From the NCBI RefSeq assembly GCF_003602005.1, contig NZ_QZWD01000018.1:1-64000 (forward strand): 64,000 nt of DNA, written 5' to 3'. Source of the DNA: Salinisphaera sp. Q1T1-3. GTDB taxonomy: Bacteria > Pseudomonadota > Gammaproteobacteria > Nevskiales > Salinisphaeraceae. Positions 53,612-63,043 of the stretch are shown here, one piece after another. Positions within the stretch are counted from its first letter, which is position 1. Each line of letters opens with the position of its first letter. The notes beneath the pieces are model-generated. The model searched no databases. It saw only the letters and a list, made by a program, of their open reading frames with translations, and had not been told where the DNA came from. The position numbers and the translations under genes are program-made.

Positions 53612-56290
53612 CTAGTTGATCTTGTAGGTGAATTCGCCGCTCTTGCGGGCCCCGACCTTGATGCGCTCGATGCCCTGGCCTTCGGCCATGCGGGAGAGCA
53701 CGGTCCCGGCGATTTCCGGCAGGAGCGTGCCGGTCAGGATGTTGTCGACATTGCGCGCCCCGGAATCGACTTCCGTGCAGCGCGCGAGCACGGCTTCGAC
53801 CAGCGCATCGCTCCAGGTCATGCGGGCCTGGTGGTTGTCGGCCACCCGCGCGGCGATGCGGGCGAGCTTGAGCTTGATGATCTCGGCCAGCGCATCGTCG
53901 GAAATGGCGTAGTACGGCACCACCTTCAGCCGACCCAGCAGGGCCGGCTGGAAAACCTGATACAGCTCGGGCTTGATCGCGTCCGTCATCTCGTCCAGTG
54001 CCGGCATCTCGTCGGCGGCCTTGTTGAGACACGACTTCGTGATGGTGGCCGAGCCAACGTTGCTGGTCAGAATGATGAGCGTGTTGCGAAAGTCGATCGG
54101 CCGGCCTTCGGCATCGTCGATCGTGCCCTTGTCGAAGACCTGATAGAACAGCTCCATGACATCGGGATGGGCTTTTTCGACCTCGTCGAGCAGGATGACG
54201 GAATACGGGTTGCGCCGGACTGCCTCGGTAAGTACGCCGCCTTCGCCGTAACCCACATAGCCGGGCGGCGAGCCCTTGAGCCCGGAGACGGTATGGGCCT
54301 CCTGGTATTCGCTCATGTTGATGGTGACGAGCTTGCGCTCGCCGCCGTACAGCACATCGGCCAGTGCGAGCGCGGTTTCGGTCTTGCCGACACCGGACGG
54401 CCCGACGAACAGGAACACGCCTTTCGGCTTGTCGGGATCCTCCAGACCGGCCCGGGCGGTGCGCACGCGCTGGGCGATGGCTTCCAGCGCATGGGACTGC
54501 CCGATCACCCGATTTTCCAATCGGTTCTTCAGATCCAGCACGGTGTGGATCTCGTCGGCCACCATCTTGCCGAGCGGCACACCGGTCCACGCGGCCACGA
54601 TTTCGGCCACCGCATGGGCATCGACCTCGTTGGCCACCAGCGGGGTCTCTCCCTGGAGCGTGGCGAGTTCACCGGCGCGCGATTTGAGCTTGTCGCGGCG
54701 CTCATCGTCGGACAACGCGCCCTCGGCGGACACATCGGCATTCGGATCGGTGCCGTTCTCAAGCGCGGCACGCAACTGCTGGATTTCGCCCACGAGGGCG
54801 CGCTCGCGTTCCCAGCGCTGCTCGTCGGCCGTGCATTCCGCGGCGATGCTGTCACGCTGCGACTGTAGTGTTTCCAGACGTTCGTCGTGGTTGCCACCGG
54901 CGGCCCGCTCACGGGTCAGCGCGGTGATTTCCGCGTCCAGGCGCGCCAGGCGCTTGCGGTCGTCATCGATCTTGGCGGGGGTGGCGCTCTGGGCGAGTGC
55001 GACGCGGGCACAGGCCGTATCGAGGACGCTGACCGCCTTGTCCGGCAGCTGACGCCCGGTGATGTAGCGATTCGACAACCGCGCGGCTTCGGTGATCGCT
55101 TCATCAAGAATCCGCACGTTGAAGTGCGTTTCCATGAGCGCCGTCATGCCGCGCAGCATGGCGGCGGTCAGTTCCTCGTCCGGCTCTTCGACCTTGACGA
55201 CCTGGAAACGGCGCGCCAGGGCAGCGTCTTTTTCGAAGTATTTCTTGTACTCGCTCCAGGTGGTGGCGGCGATGGTCCGCAGCTCGCCGCGCGCCAGCGC
55301 GGGCTTGAGCAGATTGGCCGCGTCGCCCTGGCCTGCCTGGCCGCCCGCGCCGATGATGGTGTGGGCTTCGTCGATGAACAGAATGATGGGCGTCGGGCTC
55401 TTGCGGACCTCGTCGATCACGCCCTTGAGCCGATTCTCGAATTCGCCTTTCACGCTGGCGCCGGCCTGCAGCAGCCCCAGATCGAGCACGCGCAGGGCGA
55501 CATCGGCCAGGGCCGGCGGCACGTCGCCTTCAACGATACGACGTGCCAACCCTTCGACGACAGCGGTCTTGCCGACCCCGGCCTCCCCGGTCAGGATCGG
55601 GTTGTTCTGGCGTCGGCGCAGCAGAATGTCCATGACCTGGCGGATCTCGCCATCGCGCCCGATGACCGGGTCGATGCGGCCGTCGCGGGCGGCTTGTGTG
55701 AGGTTCGTGGTGTAACGATCAAGCGAGGGCGTCCGGCTCGCGCCGTCGGCGGCGGCCTCATCGGCGGCATTGTCGGACGCGGCTTCGGCGGTGTCCTCAT
55801 CGCCGGCCGGCACGGCCTCTTCCGAACCCTGGGTGACACTGTCGAGATCGTGCTTGAGGGTATCGATCGGAAAACGCGAGAACTCGACCGAGCCGCGGGT
55901 CGCGAACTGGGCCAGATCACGCTCGGTCAGCAGCGCGATCAACAGATGGCCGCTGCGGATCTGCGCCGTGTGCGAATCCAGCGACGCAATCAGCCAGGCG
56001 TGCTCGAACAACGTCGGGATGCGGGACGAAAACACGGGTGTCCGGGTGTTGCCGACTTCGAACCGACCGATCTCGGCTTCCAGATCACGCGTGAGGGCAT
56101 CCACATCCACCTTGCCGGCTCGGGCCGCCAGGGCAACATCGCTGGCCGGCATTTCGAGCAACGCCAGAAACAGGTGTTCGAGGTCGACCTCGTAGTGGCC
56201 GCGCGCCTGTGTCATGCCGGCCGCCCGCTCGGCGGCTCGGCGACACGTCGCGTTGAGCTTGCCGATCAGCGTCTTGAGGTTATTGGCCAT
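53612..56290 (-). CDS. tssH: T6SS sheath-disassembly ATPase TssH (ClpV)
   Basis: 892 residues. The Clp_N double repeat (about 1-150, HYEVDLEHLFLALLEMP) precedes AAA1 with Walker A GEAGVGKTAV near residue 233. A ClpB/ClpV-type coiled middle region (about 410-520) follows, then AAA2 with GPSGVGKTETALAL near residue 628, and the C-terminal D2-small domain. It extracts VipA/B subunits from the contracted sheath with ATP. It lies 33 bp behind tssG on the same strand. No unusual features. Confidence 0.95.
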   Translation of the reverse strand: MANNLKTLIGKLNATCRRAAERAAGMTQARGHYEVDLEHLFLALLEMPASDVALAARAGKVDVDALTRDLEAEIGRFEVGNTRTPVFSSRIPTLFEHAWLIASLDSHTAQIRSGHLLIALLTERDLAQFATRGSVEFSRFPIDTLKHDLDSVTQGSEEAVPAGDEDTAEAASDNAADEAAADGASRTPSLDRYTTNLTQAARDGRIDPVIGRDGEIRQVMDILLRRRQNNPILTGEAGVGKTAVVEGLARRIVEGDVPPALADVALRVLDLGLLQAGASVKGEFENRLKGVIDEVRKSPTPIILFIDEAHTIIGAGGQAGQGDAANLLKPALARGELRTIAATTWSEYKKYFEKDAALARRFQVVKVEEPDEELTAAMLRGMTALMETHFNVRILDEAITEAARLSNRYITGRQLPDKAVSVLDTACARVALAQSATPAKIDDDRKRLARLDAEITALTRERAAGGNHDERLETLQSQRDSIAAECTADEQRWERERALVGEIQQLRAALENGTDPNADVSAEGALSDDERRDKLKSRAGELATLQGETPLVANEVDAHAVAEIVAAWTGVPLGKMVADEIHTVLDLKNRLENRVIGQSHALEAIAQRVRTARAGLEDPDKPKGVFLFVGPSGVGKTETALALADVLYGGERKLVTINMSEYQEAHTVSGLKGSPPGYVGYGEGGVLTEAVRRNPYSVILLDEVEKAHPDVMELFYQVFDKGTIDDAEGRPIDFRNTLIILTSNVGSATITKSCLNKAADEMPALDEMTDAIKPELYQVFQPALLGRLKVVPYYAISDDALAEIIKLKLARIAARVADNHQARMTWSDALVEAVLARCTEVDSGARNVDNILTGTLLPEIAGTVLSRMAEGQGIERIKVGARKSGEFTYKIN

Positions 56291-56323
56291 GTCAGTCGGG
56301 CTCCGTCGGGTCGTTCAGGCCGG

Positions 56324-57418
56324 TCAGGCGATGTGATAAGTGGTATCGGCGCGCGGTTCTTGCGGTCTCTTCGAGATCACGAAAGCGTCCCAGCCGAGCC
56401 GGCCGCCGCCGTCGGCCTCGGTGCTGCCGAGCTGTGCACACTGCACATCCTCGGCAGCCAGAATCAGGCGGACTTCATATTCCAGCCGCACGCCGGTCAT
56501 CCGCTGCACCAGTTTCTTCAAGGCGGCAGCGCGATCGCCGCCGGGCAGAAACGCCGAGAAATCCGCCTTGCGCAACGGACCGATCCAGAGGCGCACGCAC
56601 AGATCGCATTGCAGCACGCGCTCGCCGGCGATCGCGCCGCCGCAGAGCGTGGCGTTGTTCTGGCCGAGGAACGTGCGCTGGCTCTCGGGTACCGGATACC
56701 ATCGCGGCACGAATTGTTCGAGGCGCACGTCAACGCCGAAATAGTCGGCCACCACGCGTTGGACCATCACCGCCGAGACGGGCCGGCGCCAGAACGTGCC
56801 CGCATGGAAACCGGCCGACTCCAGACTGATCTCGCCGGGTGCCTGTGTCAGTTGTGTCCGCAGGGCCGAAAAATCGGTGCCGGCCAGCGAGAGCATGATC
56901 GGCAACGCCTGCTTGTCCCGGCGGCCGTCCAGCTCGTAGTGCAGGGACGGCCGGTATTTCTTCCAGGCGGCGTAGAACAACGCCGCACTGCGCGTGGTGA
57001 ACAGATCGAAGAACGCCCGCGCGGCGCGATCGCGACGATAGATCTCGCGCCCGACCAGGCGTTCGGTGTACTGCAACGGCAGCGCACCGTTGGTGCCGAG
57101 CAGGCCGAAGAAGGCCGGGGTCAACGATACCGTGGCGACATCCCCGGCTTCGAGCGCATGTGCCCGCTGTAACGGTGCGTCGATCGGCTCGCCGGCGGCG
57201 TCCTGGGCCTCGGCGGCCTCGAGCTCGCTCGGTGGAAACGACAGGCTCAGGCTGTTGCGAAACCGCACATGCTGCGGCACCACGTCGCGCGCGATGGCCC
57301 GCTGCCCCGCGAAATAATGTTCGAGTAGCCGGACCGCCTGGAAATACTCGAAGCGATACGGCGCATCCAGCAGCTGCTGGATCAGACCAGTGTCGTTTCG
57401 CCGCCGCGCGGAAGGCAT
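56324..57418 (-). CDS. tssG: T6SS baseplate protein TssG
   Basis: 364 residues. LLDAPYRFEYFQAVRLLEHYF is the diagnostic TssG N-terminus, followed by VRFRNSLSLSFPPSELEA and the FGLLGTNGALPLQYTE segment. It forms the baseplate wedge with TssE, TssF and TssK. The start overlaps the tssF stop by 37 bp, consistent with coupling. Confidence 0.94.
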   Translation of the reverse strand: MPSARRRNDTGLIQQLLDAPYRFEYFQAVRLLEHYFAGQRAIARDVVPQHVRFRNSLSLSFPPSELEAAEAQDAAGEPIDAPLQRAHALEAGDVATVSLTPAFFGLLGTNGALPLQYTERLVGREIYRRDRAARAFFDLFTTRSAALFYAAWKKYRPSLHYELDGRRDKQALPIMLSLAGTDFSALRTQLTQAPGEISLESAGFHAGTFWRRPVSAVMVQRVVADYFGVDVRLEQFVPRWYPVPESQRTFLGQNNATLCGGAIAGERVLQCDLCVRLWIGPLRKADFSAFLPGGDRAAALKKLVQRMTGVRLEYEVRLILAAEDVQCAQLGSTEADGGGRLGWDAFVISKRPQEPRADTTYHIA

Positions 57419-59226
57419 TCCAGGATGACCTCTTGAGTTTGCTTCGAAACCAGCACGAGCTGGGTGAAACTGTTGGCGTGAATATAGAACCCGAGAAAGC
57501 GATCGATGACCTCGGCGAATACCTGTAACCCGACGCCGACAAAGCTTTCTTCATCCACGGTCAGGCTGACCCGCACGCCGCGAACCACGGCCGAATACTT
57601 GCCGCGCGCCAGCCAGGTGGTCGTGGACTCGTAGTCCAGACCGACGACGCCCTCGATCTGGCGCGACGATATGGCCGAGCGGTTGAGATCGTAGATCCGC
57701 AGGATTTCCTTGAAGGTTTCGAGCCCGCCCTGCAGCAGCGATAGATGATCAAGCGCGAGGTGCGAAATGAGGCGCCAGTTGGCCGCCCGGCCGTGCGTGA
57801 ACCGGCGCTCGACCGAGGGTTTGCGCATCAGCGCGATACGTTGCACGACGGAGCCGCCCTCGAGGTCGAGATCGCCCCCCGGCCGGCCATATGACAACCC
57901 CTGTGGCAGATCCCGGTTGGTGCATGTCAGCGCCAGGCTCAGGGTATCCGTGCGCGGGGAAACCGGCTCGAAAGCAAGATCGACGAGCGAGAGCTGCAAC
58001 TCGTAGCCGGGGCTGGTCTGGGCCAGTAGATCATCACGCGTCGTGACCCAGTACTGGCCGTCGCTGTCAGCCGACTGGCCGTGCCGCAGCGAGTAGAACG
58101 GTTTGAATTCGGTGATCGACTCGCCCTGCGGGGTCTGGCGCACCCGTTTGACGGCATCGATGGCATAGACCTCGTAGCCGTAGGCCCGGCGCGCGTCCGC
58201 CACCACCGGGTACTGGCTCGCCGTCTCGCTGACCCGGATGGGCTCACCGCGTTGTTTGAACAGGTTGACGACCGGGGTACAGCCGAGACGCAGATTCTCG
58301 TGCGTCAGGTTCTCCAGCGTCCGTGCGATCGCCGAATCGGATCGCACGTCGGCCAGGATCAGATGCAAACGCAGGCTGCGGGTGTTGTTCGGCAGGCGAC
58401 GCGCCAGCGCGGCCAGGTCGATGTCGAAGAAGTTGAACTTCTCGGGATAGGCGAAGAACTCGGTCAACAACCGGAACGCCGGATGGGCGTGCGCGGGATA
58501 GTCGATCAGTGCCTGATCCTCGTCGAAGCCAACCGTATGCACGGGGCGTTCACCGAGCCGATGCCATTCCCCGTCGCGATCGGCCTCGACGTAGAAACGC
58601 AGCGCGTGCATGGACACCGCATCCCGCAACGCCGCACAGAACGATGGCTCGCCATCGATGAAAAGCCGCAGCGTCTCGACACCGAGTTCCGCCAGATTGG
58701 CCTGGTCGGAGGTGAGCGCGAACTCCAGCGAAATCTGGCCGGTGGCATCGCCGGGCAGCTGGACGACCTGCGGCGGCCGAGCGATCGCGTGGTAATCGGC
58801 CGAACGCAGGGCGATCGGGGCGAGCGTGACGTCGTAGGCCGTGCGAAAACGACAGGCCACGCCCCGTACCGGCTGGGAACGCAGCTCGGTGCCGCGTGGA
58901 ATCGTCTGGGCCCGCGTCAGCTGGCCCGCCGCGCTGCCCAGATCCATCCGTGCGATGGAACAGGCAGGAAACGGACGCAGGTAGTGCGGATAGAGCACCT
59001 CGAACAACGCATCCGTGAACTCCGGATAGTTGTCCTCGATCTTTTTCGATACCCGTGCGTTGAGCAGCGCGAACGATTCGATCAGCCGCTCGACGTGCGG
59101 GTCTTCGCTGACATCGCCGGACAGGAGCAGGCGCCCGGCAATCTTCGGATACCGCTCGGAGAACTCGCGCGAATACCGACGCAAGAACGCCAGTTCGCGT
59201 TCGTAGAACGGCAGCAGCTCTTCCAT
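57382..59226 (-). CDS. tssF: T6SS baseplate protein TssF
   Basis: 614 residues from ATG 59224-59226, which has a strong AGGGAGGGG ribosome site directly upstream and gives the standard N-terminus MEELLPFYERELAFLRRYSR. Further family segments are ERYPKIAGRLLLSGDVSEDP, FPACSIARMDL and FFDIDLAALARRLP. It is the largest wedge component. An ATG five codons earlier overlaps the ribosome site and is unlikely. Normal length. Confidence 0.95.
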   Translation of the reverse strand: MEELLPFYERELAFLRRYSREFSERYPKIAGRLLLSGDVSEDPHVERLIESFALLNARVSKKIEDNYPEFTDALFEVLYPHYLRPFPACSIARMDLGSAAGQLTRAQTIPRGTELRSQPVRGVACRFRTAYDVTLAPIALRSADYHAIARPPQVVQLPGDATGQISLEFALTSDQANLAELGVETLRLFIDGEPSFCAALRDAVSMHALRFYVEADRDGEWHRLGERPVHTVGFDEDQALIDYPAHAHPAFRLLTEFFAYPEKFNFFDIDLAALARRLPNNTRSLRLHLILADVRSDSAIARTLENLTHENLRLGCTPVVNLFKQRGEPIRVSETASQYPVVADARRAYGYEVYAIDAVKRVRQTPQGESITEFKPFYSLRHGQSADSDGQYWVTTRDDLLAQTSPGYELQLSLVDLAFEPVSPRTDTLSLALTCTNRDLPQGLSYGRPGGDLDLEGGSVVQRIALMRKPSVERRFTHGRAANWRLISHLALDHLSLLQGGLETFKEILRIYDLNRSAISSRQIEGVVGLDYESTTTWLARGKYSAVVRGVRVSLTVDEESFVGVGLQVFAEVIDRFLGFYIHANSFTQLVLVSKQTQEVILECLPRGGETTLV

Positions 59227-59252
59227 GCCCCCTCCCTGCATACCGAGCCCGC

Positions 59253-59801
59253 CTAGGCCGCGCTGGCAAACAGACGCGATAGCGCCTCGGCGGCCGGCAC
59301 CCGTCGCCGACGCAGCGCATCACCGGTCGCGGCCCAGTCCTGTGCGGTACTGGCACGCCAGACCTCGGGCAGCAACCGATCCGGGCGGCCGCCGGCATGC
59401 AAGAAGACCACCGCCAGCGCGGTCTGGGCATTGGCCGGCAGCGTGCCGAAGCTGCGACGACCGCGGTTGGTTGCCGCGCCCATGTACATCGCCGCCAGAC
59501 GATCAATCGCACGACGATTGTCATGCGCGATGATCGCGCCCTGCTCGTTCGCGGTCAGGCGTACCGGCTGCCAGCGTGTAGCGGCCTGCAGCTCGGCGCC
59601 CGTCTTGCCCAGATAGGGCCGCAACTTGCGACGCAGGCTCGACGGCAGCCCCGCGCGGTGCAGGTCGGCCTCGCGTACGGTCGCCAGATCCAGCCGCTTG
59701 CCGACGCGCAGTCCGTGCCTGCCCTCTCGATCGGGCAGGCGCACTTCCGTTGCGCGCTGGCCAAGCGCCCGGGCGACGAATCCGAAATCGATTCTGTTCA
59801 T
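59253..59801 (-). CDS. Pesticin-type lysozyme-like protein, apparently catalytically dead
   Basis: 182 residues. The layout follows the pesticin/T4-lysozyme-like fold: IDFGFVARALGQR, GLRVGKRLDLATVREADLHR, LRRKLRPYLGKTGAELQA, VRLTANEQGAI, FGTLPANAQTALAVVFLHAG and STAQDWAATGDAL. Active relatives have R-x-EGG-like and SGVTIATGFDLG segments at the first two places. Here the Glu position reads RALG and the Thr position reads GLRVG, so the catalytic Glu and Thr seem to be lost. It has no signal peptide. It sits between tssE and tssF in the structural operon, so a structural role in the baseplate, or cell-wall binding, is more likely than secretion as a muramidase. Family assignment is by pattern. 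Confidence 0.55.
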   Translation of the reverse strand: MNRIDFGFVARALGQRATEVRLPDREGRHGLRVGKRLDLATVREADLHRAGLPSSLRRKLRPYLGKTGAELQAATRWQPVRLTANEQGAIIAHDNRRAIDRLAAMYMGAATNRGRRSFGTLPANAQTALAVVFLHAGGRPDRLLPEVWRASTAQDWAATGDALRRRRVPAAEALSRLFASAA

Positions 59802-59852
59802 TGGAATATGTGCTCTCTGATCGTACCCGTGCCGCCAGGGCCGGGTGCGACC

Positions 59853-60341
59853 TCAATGATCACGTAGACGGCGCGATTTCGAGACTTCGTACTGCAGCGT
59901 CGAAGGCTGAAGCATGGCATCGAAGTTCACCGGCTCCTGGGCCGGATGCACGACAAGCAATGCCGAAATCGCGAAACGCAGTTTGCTTGAGGCGAAGTAG
60001 TCCATCTCGAGCGTGGCGCGAACGTTGGTCAGACGCGGCTCATGATGGTCGATGGCGCGCTCCAATGATCGGCAGACATACGCCCGATCGTAGGAATTCG
60101 CCAGGCTCAGCCCCGAGAAATCGGACAGGCCGTAGCTCAGGATCGAGCGCTGACACTCGGGAAAACGCTCAAGCGCCTCGTCGGCCAGAACCAGGCGGGT
60201 ATTGAGCAACGCTTCGAGATCCCGCGCCACCGATTCCTTGACCTGCTCGATATTCAGACGACGCGCCACACCGGTCGCCGGCGCACGCACGTCGTCATCG
60301 AGAAGCTTCTCGAAAAGGCTGGGCTCGAACTCGTCGATCAT
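59853..60341 (-). CDS. tssE: T6SS baseplate protein TssE (gp25-like)
   Basis: 162 residues from the ATG at 60339-60341, which is preceded by AGGCAGG and begins IDEFEPSLFEKLLDDD, the normal TssE opening. An ATG twenty codons upstream lies in the terminator region and is rejected. RRLNIEQVKESVARDLEALLNTR and SILSYGLSDFSGLS match the gp25/lysozyme-like wedge domain. It contacts the first sheath ring. The lysozyme-like gene follows 51 bp later. Confidence 0.93.
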   Translation of the reverse strand: MIDEFEPSLFEKLLDDDVRAPATGVARRLNIEQVKESVARDLEALLNTRLVLADEALERFPECQRSILSYGLSDFSGLSLANSYDRAYVCRSLERAIDHHEPRLTNVRATLEMDYFASSKLRFAISALLVVHPAQEPVNFDAMLQPSTLQYEVSKSRRLRDH

Positions 60342-60385
60342 GTCCTGCCTGCTGTCCTGGTCTTCGTGTTGCCTCACGGCAATCA

Positions 60386-60430
60386 AAAAAAGGCCACGCA
60401 ATCGCCGTGAGCGACGATCGCGCGGCCTTT
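60386..60430 (-). terminator. Terminator/attenuator downstream of hcp
   Basis: AAAGGCC (60389-60395) pairs with GGCCTTT (60424-60430), with an interrupted inner stem (CGCAATCG with CGATCGCG). On the minus strand seven Ts follow. It lies 27 bp after the hcp stop and before tssE, so only part of the transcripts should continue into the baseplate genes. Confidence 0.75.
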
Positions 60431-60456
60431 CGGCGTGCCGAACAACGGCGCCGCGA

Positions 60457-60960
60457 TCAGGCCGCGAACGTCTTGTCGTTCTTCGTCAGGCTCCAGGCAC
60501 CCTGGGAGCTGCCGCCGGCGCCGCCGCCGATCTTCTGCTGCGTGTACTTCCACTGCACCGCAGCGTACTTGAGCGCCATCGTTTCCGTGGGGATGCCCTC
60601 GCTCTCGACCGTCGGCTCGACTTCGGCGACGATCGCGTCCTTGAGCTGGATCTCCATGTACTTCACGCGCTGGCCTTCGCCGTCAGCACGATAGAACTCG
60701 ATGGTGACCTTCGAAAAGGTCTGGCCGCCGGAGCAGGCCTGATACAGCTGCGGGCTGACGACGTCCATGTCCTTGGTGAACACCATGTCCTCGTGCTCGC
60801 AGCGCTCGGCCGTGTGGCCACCGGCACTGGAGGCCGTTGCCGACTTCGGCTGAGAGATGCGATGACGCCAGGTATGGGCTTCGACCCAACCCGCGTGCTC
60901 CTTGTCCTGCGACTCGCCCTTGATGCCGGGGCGCTCGAACTTGATGTAGATATCCTTCAT
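60457..60960 (-). CDS. hcp: T6SS inner tube protein Hcp
   Basis: 167 residues (TssD). KDIYIKFERPGIKGESQDKE, WRHRISQPKSAT and EHEDMVFTKDMDVVSPQLYQ are typical Hcp segments; the C-terminus ends in the tube-forming strands and WSLTKNDKTFAA. Hexamers stack to form the expelled tube and chaperone small effectors. It lies 42 bp behind tssC and is followed by a terminator that would favour its high expression. No effector extension. Confidence 0.96.
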   Translation of the reverse strand: MKDIYIKFERPGIKGESQDKEHAGWVEAHTWRHRISQPKSATASSAGGHTAERCEHEDMVFTKDMDVVSPQLYQACSGGQTFSKVTIEFYRADGEGQRVKYMEIQLKDAIVAEVEPTVESEGIPTETMALKYAAVQWKYTQQKIGGGAGGSSQGAWSLTKNDKTFAA

Positions 60961-61002
60961 GGGGGTCCTCCGTTAGACGATGAAAACAGTCGCGACGTTG
61001 CG

Positions 61003-62499
61003 CTACGACGCTCTTGCCGATTCCGGCAACTCGGCGACCAGCCGGAGCGAGACGGACAGCTCGTCGAGTTGAAAATGCGGCCGCATGAACGCCACCGCCC
61101 GGTAAGCCCCGGGCCGTCCCGGGATTTCTGACACCTTGATCGATGCCTCGCGAAGCGGGAACTGCGCCTTGGCTTCCTGCGTCGCGTTGTCGTCAAGGAG
61201 TACGTATTGGGTGATCCAGTTGTTCAGAAAGTCCTCGACGTTGCCGGCCGAGGCGAAACTGCCGATCTTGTCGCGCATCATGGCTTTCAGATAATGCGAG
61301 ACACGCGATACGGCGAAGATGTACTGCAACTGCGCCGAGAGCACGGCGTTGGCGTTGGCCGCATCGGTGTTGTATGTCTTCGGCCGCTGGACCGACTGGG
61401 CGCCGAAGAACGCGGCATAGTCGGTGTTCTTGCAGTGCACGAGCGGAATCAGGCCGAGGTCGCTCAACTCCTTCTCGCGGCGGTCGGTGATGGAGATCTC
61501 GGTCGGGCACTTGAGCGCGACCTCTCCATCGTCCGTCTTGAAGGTATGGGTCGGCAGATCCTCGACCAGACCGCCACCTTCCACGCCACGAATGGCGGCA
61601 CACCAGCCGAAATTCTCGAACGCCGTGGTCAGGCGGGCACCGAAGGCATAGGCCGTGTTGCACCACAGATATTTGTCGTGATCGCTGCCGTCGACGTCTT
61701 CGACGAAGTTGAATCCGTCAACCGTGGTGCCGTCGACCGGGTTGTACGGCAACCGGCCGAGAAAACGCGGCAGTGTGAGACCGACATAGCGCGAATCCTC
61801 GGATTCGCGAAAACTCTTCCACTTCGCGTATTCGACGGTATCAAAGATCTTGGCCAGATCGCGCGGCTTGCCGAGTTCCGTATAGGAGTCGAAACCGAAC
61901 AACTGCGGCGACGCCGCGGAGATGAACGGCGCGTGCGCCGCAGCCGCCACATGCGACATCTGCTGAAGCAGGTGCATGTCTTCGGGCAGCCGCCCGAACT
62001 CGTAGTCGCCGAGGACTGCGCCGAAGGCGTCGCCACCGAACGTGCCGAACTCCTCCTCGTAGACCTTCTTGAACATCGCGCTCTGGTCGAAATCCACAGC
62101 GGATTTGAAGTCGCGCAACAGCTCCTGCTTGGTCGCCGACATCATGCGGATCTTGATCGTCGAGCCGGTCGACGTCTGGGAGCACAGGTATTGCAGTCCG
62201 CGCCAGGAGCCTTCGAGCTTCTTGAACTCCGGCGCGTGCATGACCTCGCTGAGCTGATCGGAGATCAGACCGTCCAGCTCGGCGATGCGGGCATCCAGGG
62301 TCGCCCCCAGATTGTCGGAAACGACGACGGTGCCTTCCATGACATCGTCGACGAGTGCACTGATGAGATCCTTGGCTCGTTCTCGCTCGTCGTCCGAACG
62401 GGCGACCCGGCTTTCCTCGACGATCTGGTCGAGCAGGTTGCCGGTATTTTCCTCGGCAGCCGCCTGAGCCTGGTTCTGTTCGCTCTGGGCATCGGCCAT
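61003..62499 (-). CDS. tssC: T6SS sheath large subunit TssC (VipB)
   Basis: 498 residues from the ATG at 62497-62499, one base after the tssB stop and nine bases from GGGAG. Upstream in-frame ATGs overlap tssB and have poor spacing. EFKKLEGSWRGLQYLCSQT, KTYNTDAANANAVLSAQLQY and FLNNWITQYVLLDDNATQEA are hallmark TssC segments. It forms the contractile sheath with TssB. Confidence 0.95.
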   Translation of the reverse strand: MADAQSEQNQAQAAAEENTGNLLDQIVEESRVARSDDERERAKDLISALVDDVMEGTVVVSDNLGATLDARIAELDGLISDQLSEVMHAPEFKKLEGSWRGLQYLCSQTSTGSTIKIRMMSATKQELLRDFKSAVDFDQSAMFKKVYEEEFGTFGGDAFGAVLGDYEFGRLPEDMHLLQQMSHVAAAAHAPFISAASPQLFGFDSYTELGKPRDLAKIFDTVEYAKWKSFRESEDSRYVGLTLPRFLGRLPYNPVDGTTVDGFNFVEDVDGSDHDKYLWCNTAYAFGARLTTAFENFGWCAAIRGVEGGGLVEDLPTHTFKTDDGEVALKCPTEISITDRREKELSDLGLIPLVHCKNTDYAAFFGAQSVQRPKTYNTDAANANAVLSAQLQYIFAVSRVSHYLKAMMRDKIGSFASAGNVEDFLNNWITQYVLLDDNATQEAKAQFPLREASIKVSEIPGRPGAYRAVAFMRPHFQLDELSVSLRLVAELPESARAS

Positions 62500-62500
62500 A

Positions 62501-63037
62501 TCAGGCATCTCCCTTGTCGCCGTCGTCATCCCGACCGGAATCGGGCGCGGCTTTCTTGAGTGCGTCGAGTTTCTCGGTGCTGCTCAACACCTCGGCGAGC
62601 AGGTCCTCGAGCTTCTCGTTGCCGGCGATCTTGTTGCGCAGATCGGCAAGCTTCTGACGCGCCTCGACAAGCTGACGCAGCGGCTCGACCTGTTCGACAA
62701 CTCGATCGGGCGAGAAGTCGTCCATGCTGGTAAACGCCATATCGACGCCGAATTCGCCCCCCTCATCCGAGAGCTTGTTCGGTACGCGATAGGTTGCGCG
62801 CGGCTCGAGCCCGGACATCACATCGTCGATATTGTCGTTGTCGACTTCGACGAACTTGCGATCCTTGAGGCGCGGCTGTTCCTTGACGGACTGGCCGCGA
62901 TAGTCCCCCAGCGCCCCGACAACGAAGGGCAGTTCCTTCTGCTCGATGGCATCGCCCTTCTCGACCTCATAGGTCAGCTGGACGCGTGGCGGACGGACCT
63001 TCTGCAATCGCTTCTGAACGCTTTCTTTCTTTGCCAT
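62501..63037 (-). CDS. tssB: T6SS sheath small subunit TssB (VipA)
   Basis: 178 residues. KRLQKVRPPRVQLTYEVEKG, LPFVVGALGDYRGQ and FVEVDNDNIDDVMSGLEPR identify TssB. The C-terminal helix (about 125-160), which ClpV and TssC contact, is present. It follows the lipoprotein gene by six bases and is coupled to tssC. Confidence 0.96.
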   Translation of the reverse strand: MAKKESVQKRLQKVRPPRVQLTYEVEKGDAIEQKELPFVVGALGDYRGQSVKEQPRLKDRKFVEVDNDNIDDVMSGLEPRATYRVPNKLSDEGGEFGVDMAFTSMDDFSPDRVVEQVEPLRQLVEARQKLADLRNKIAGNEKLEDLLAEVLSSTEKLDALKKAAPDSGRDDDGDKGDA

Positions 63038-63043
63038 GGTGCT

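Noticed and set aside
58081..59256. 391-residue plus-strand frame opposite tssF
   Set aside because: Shadow of tssF; composition is typical of reverse-strand translation and no domain is recognisable.
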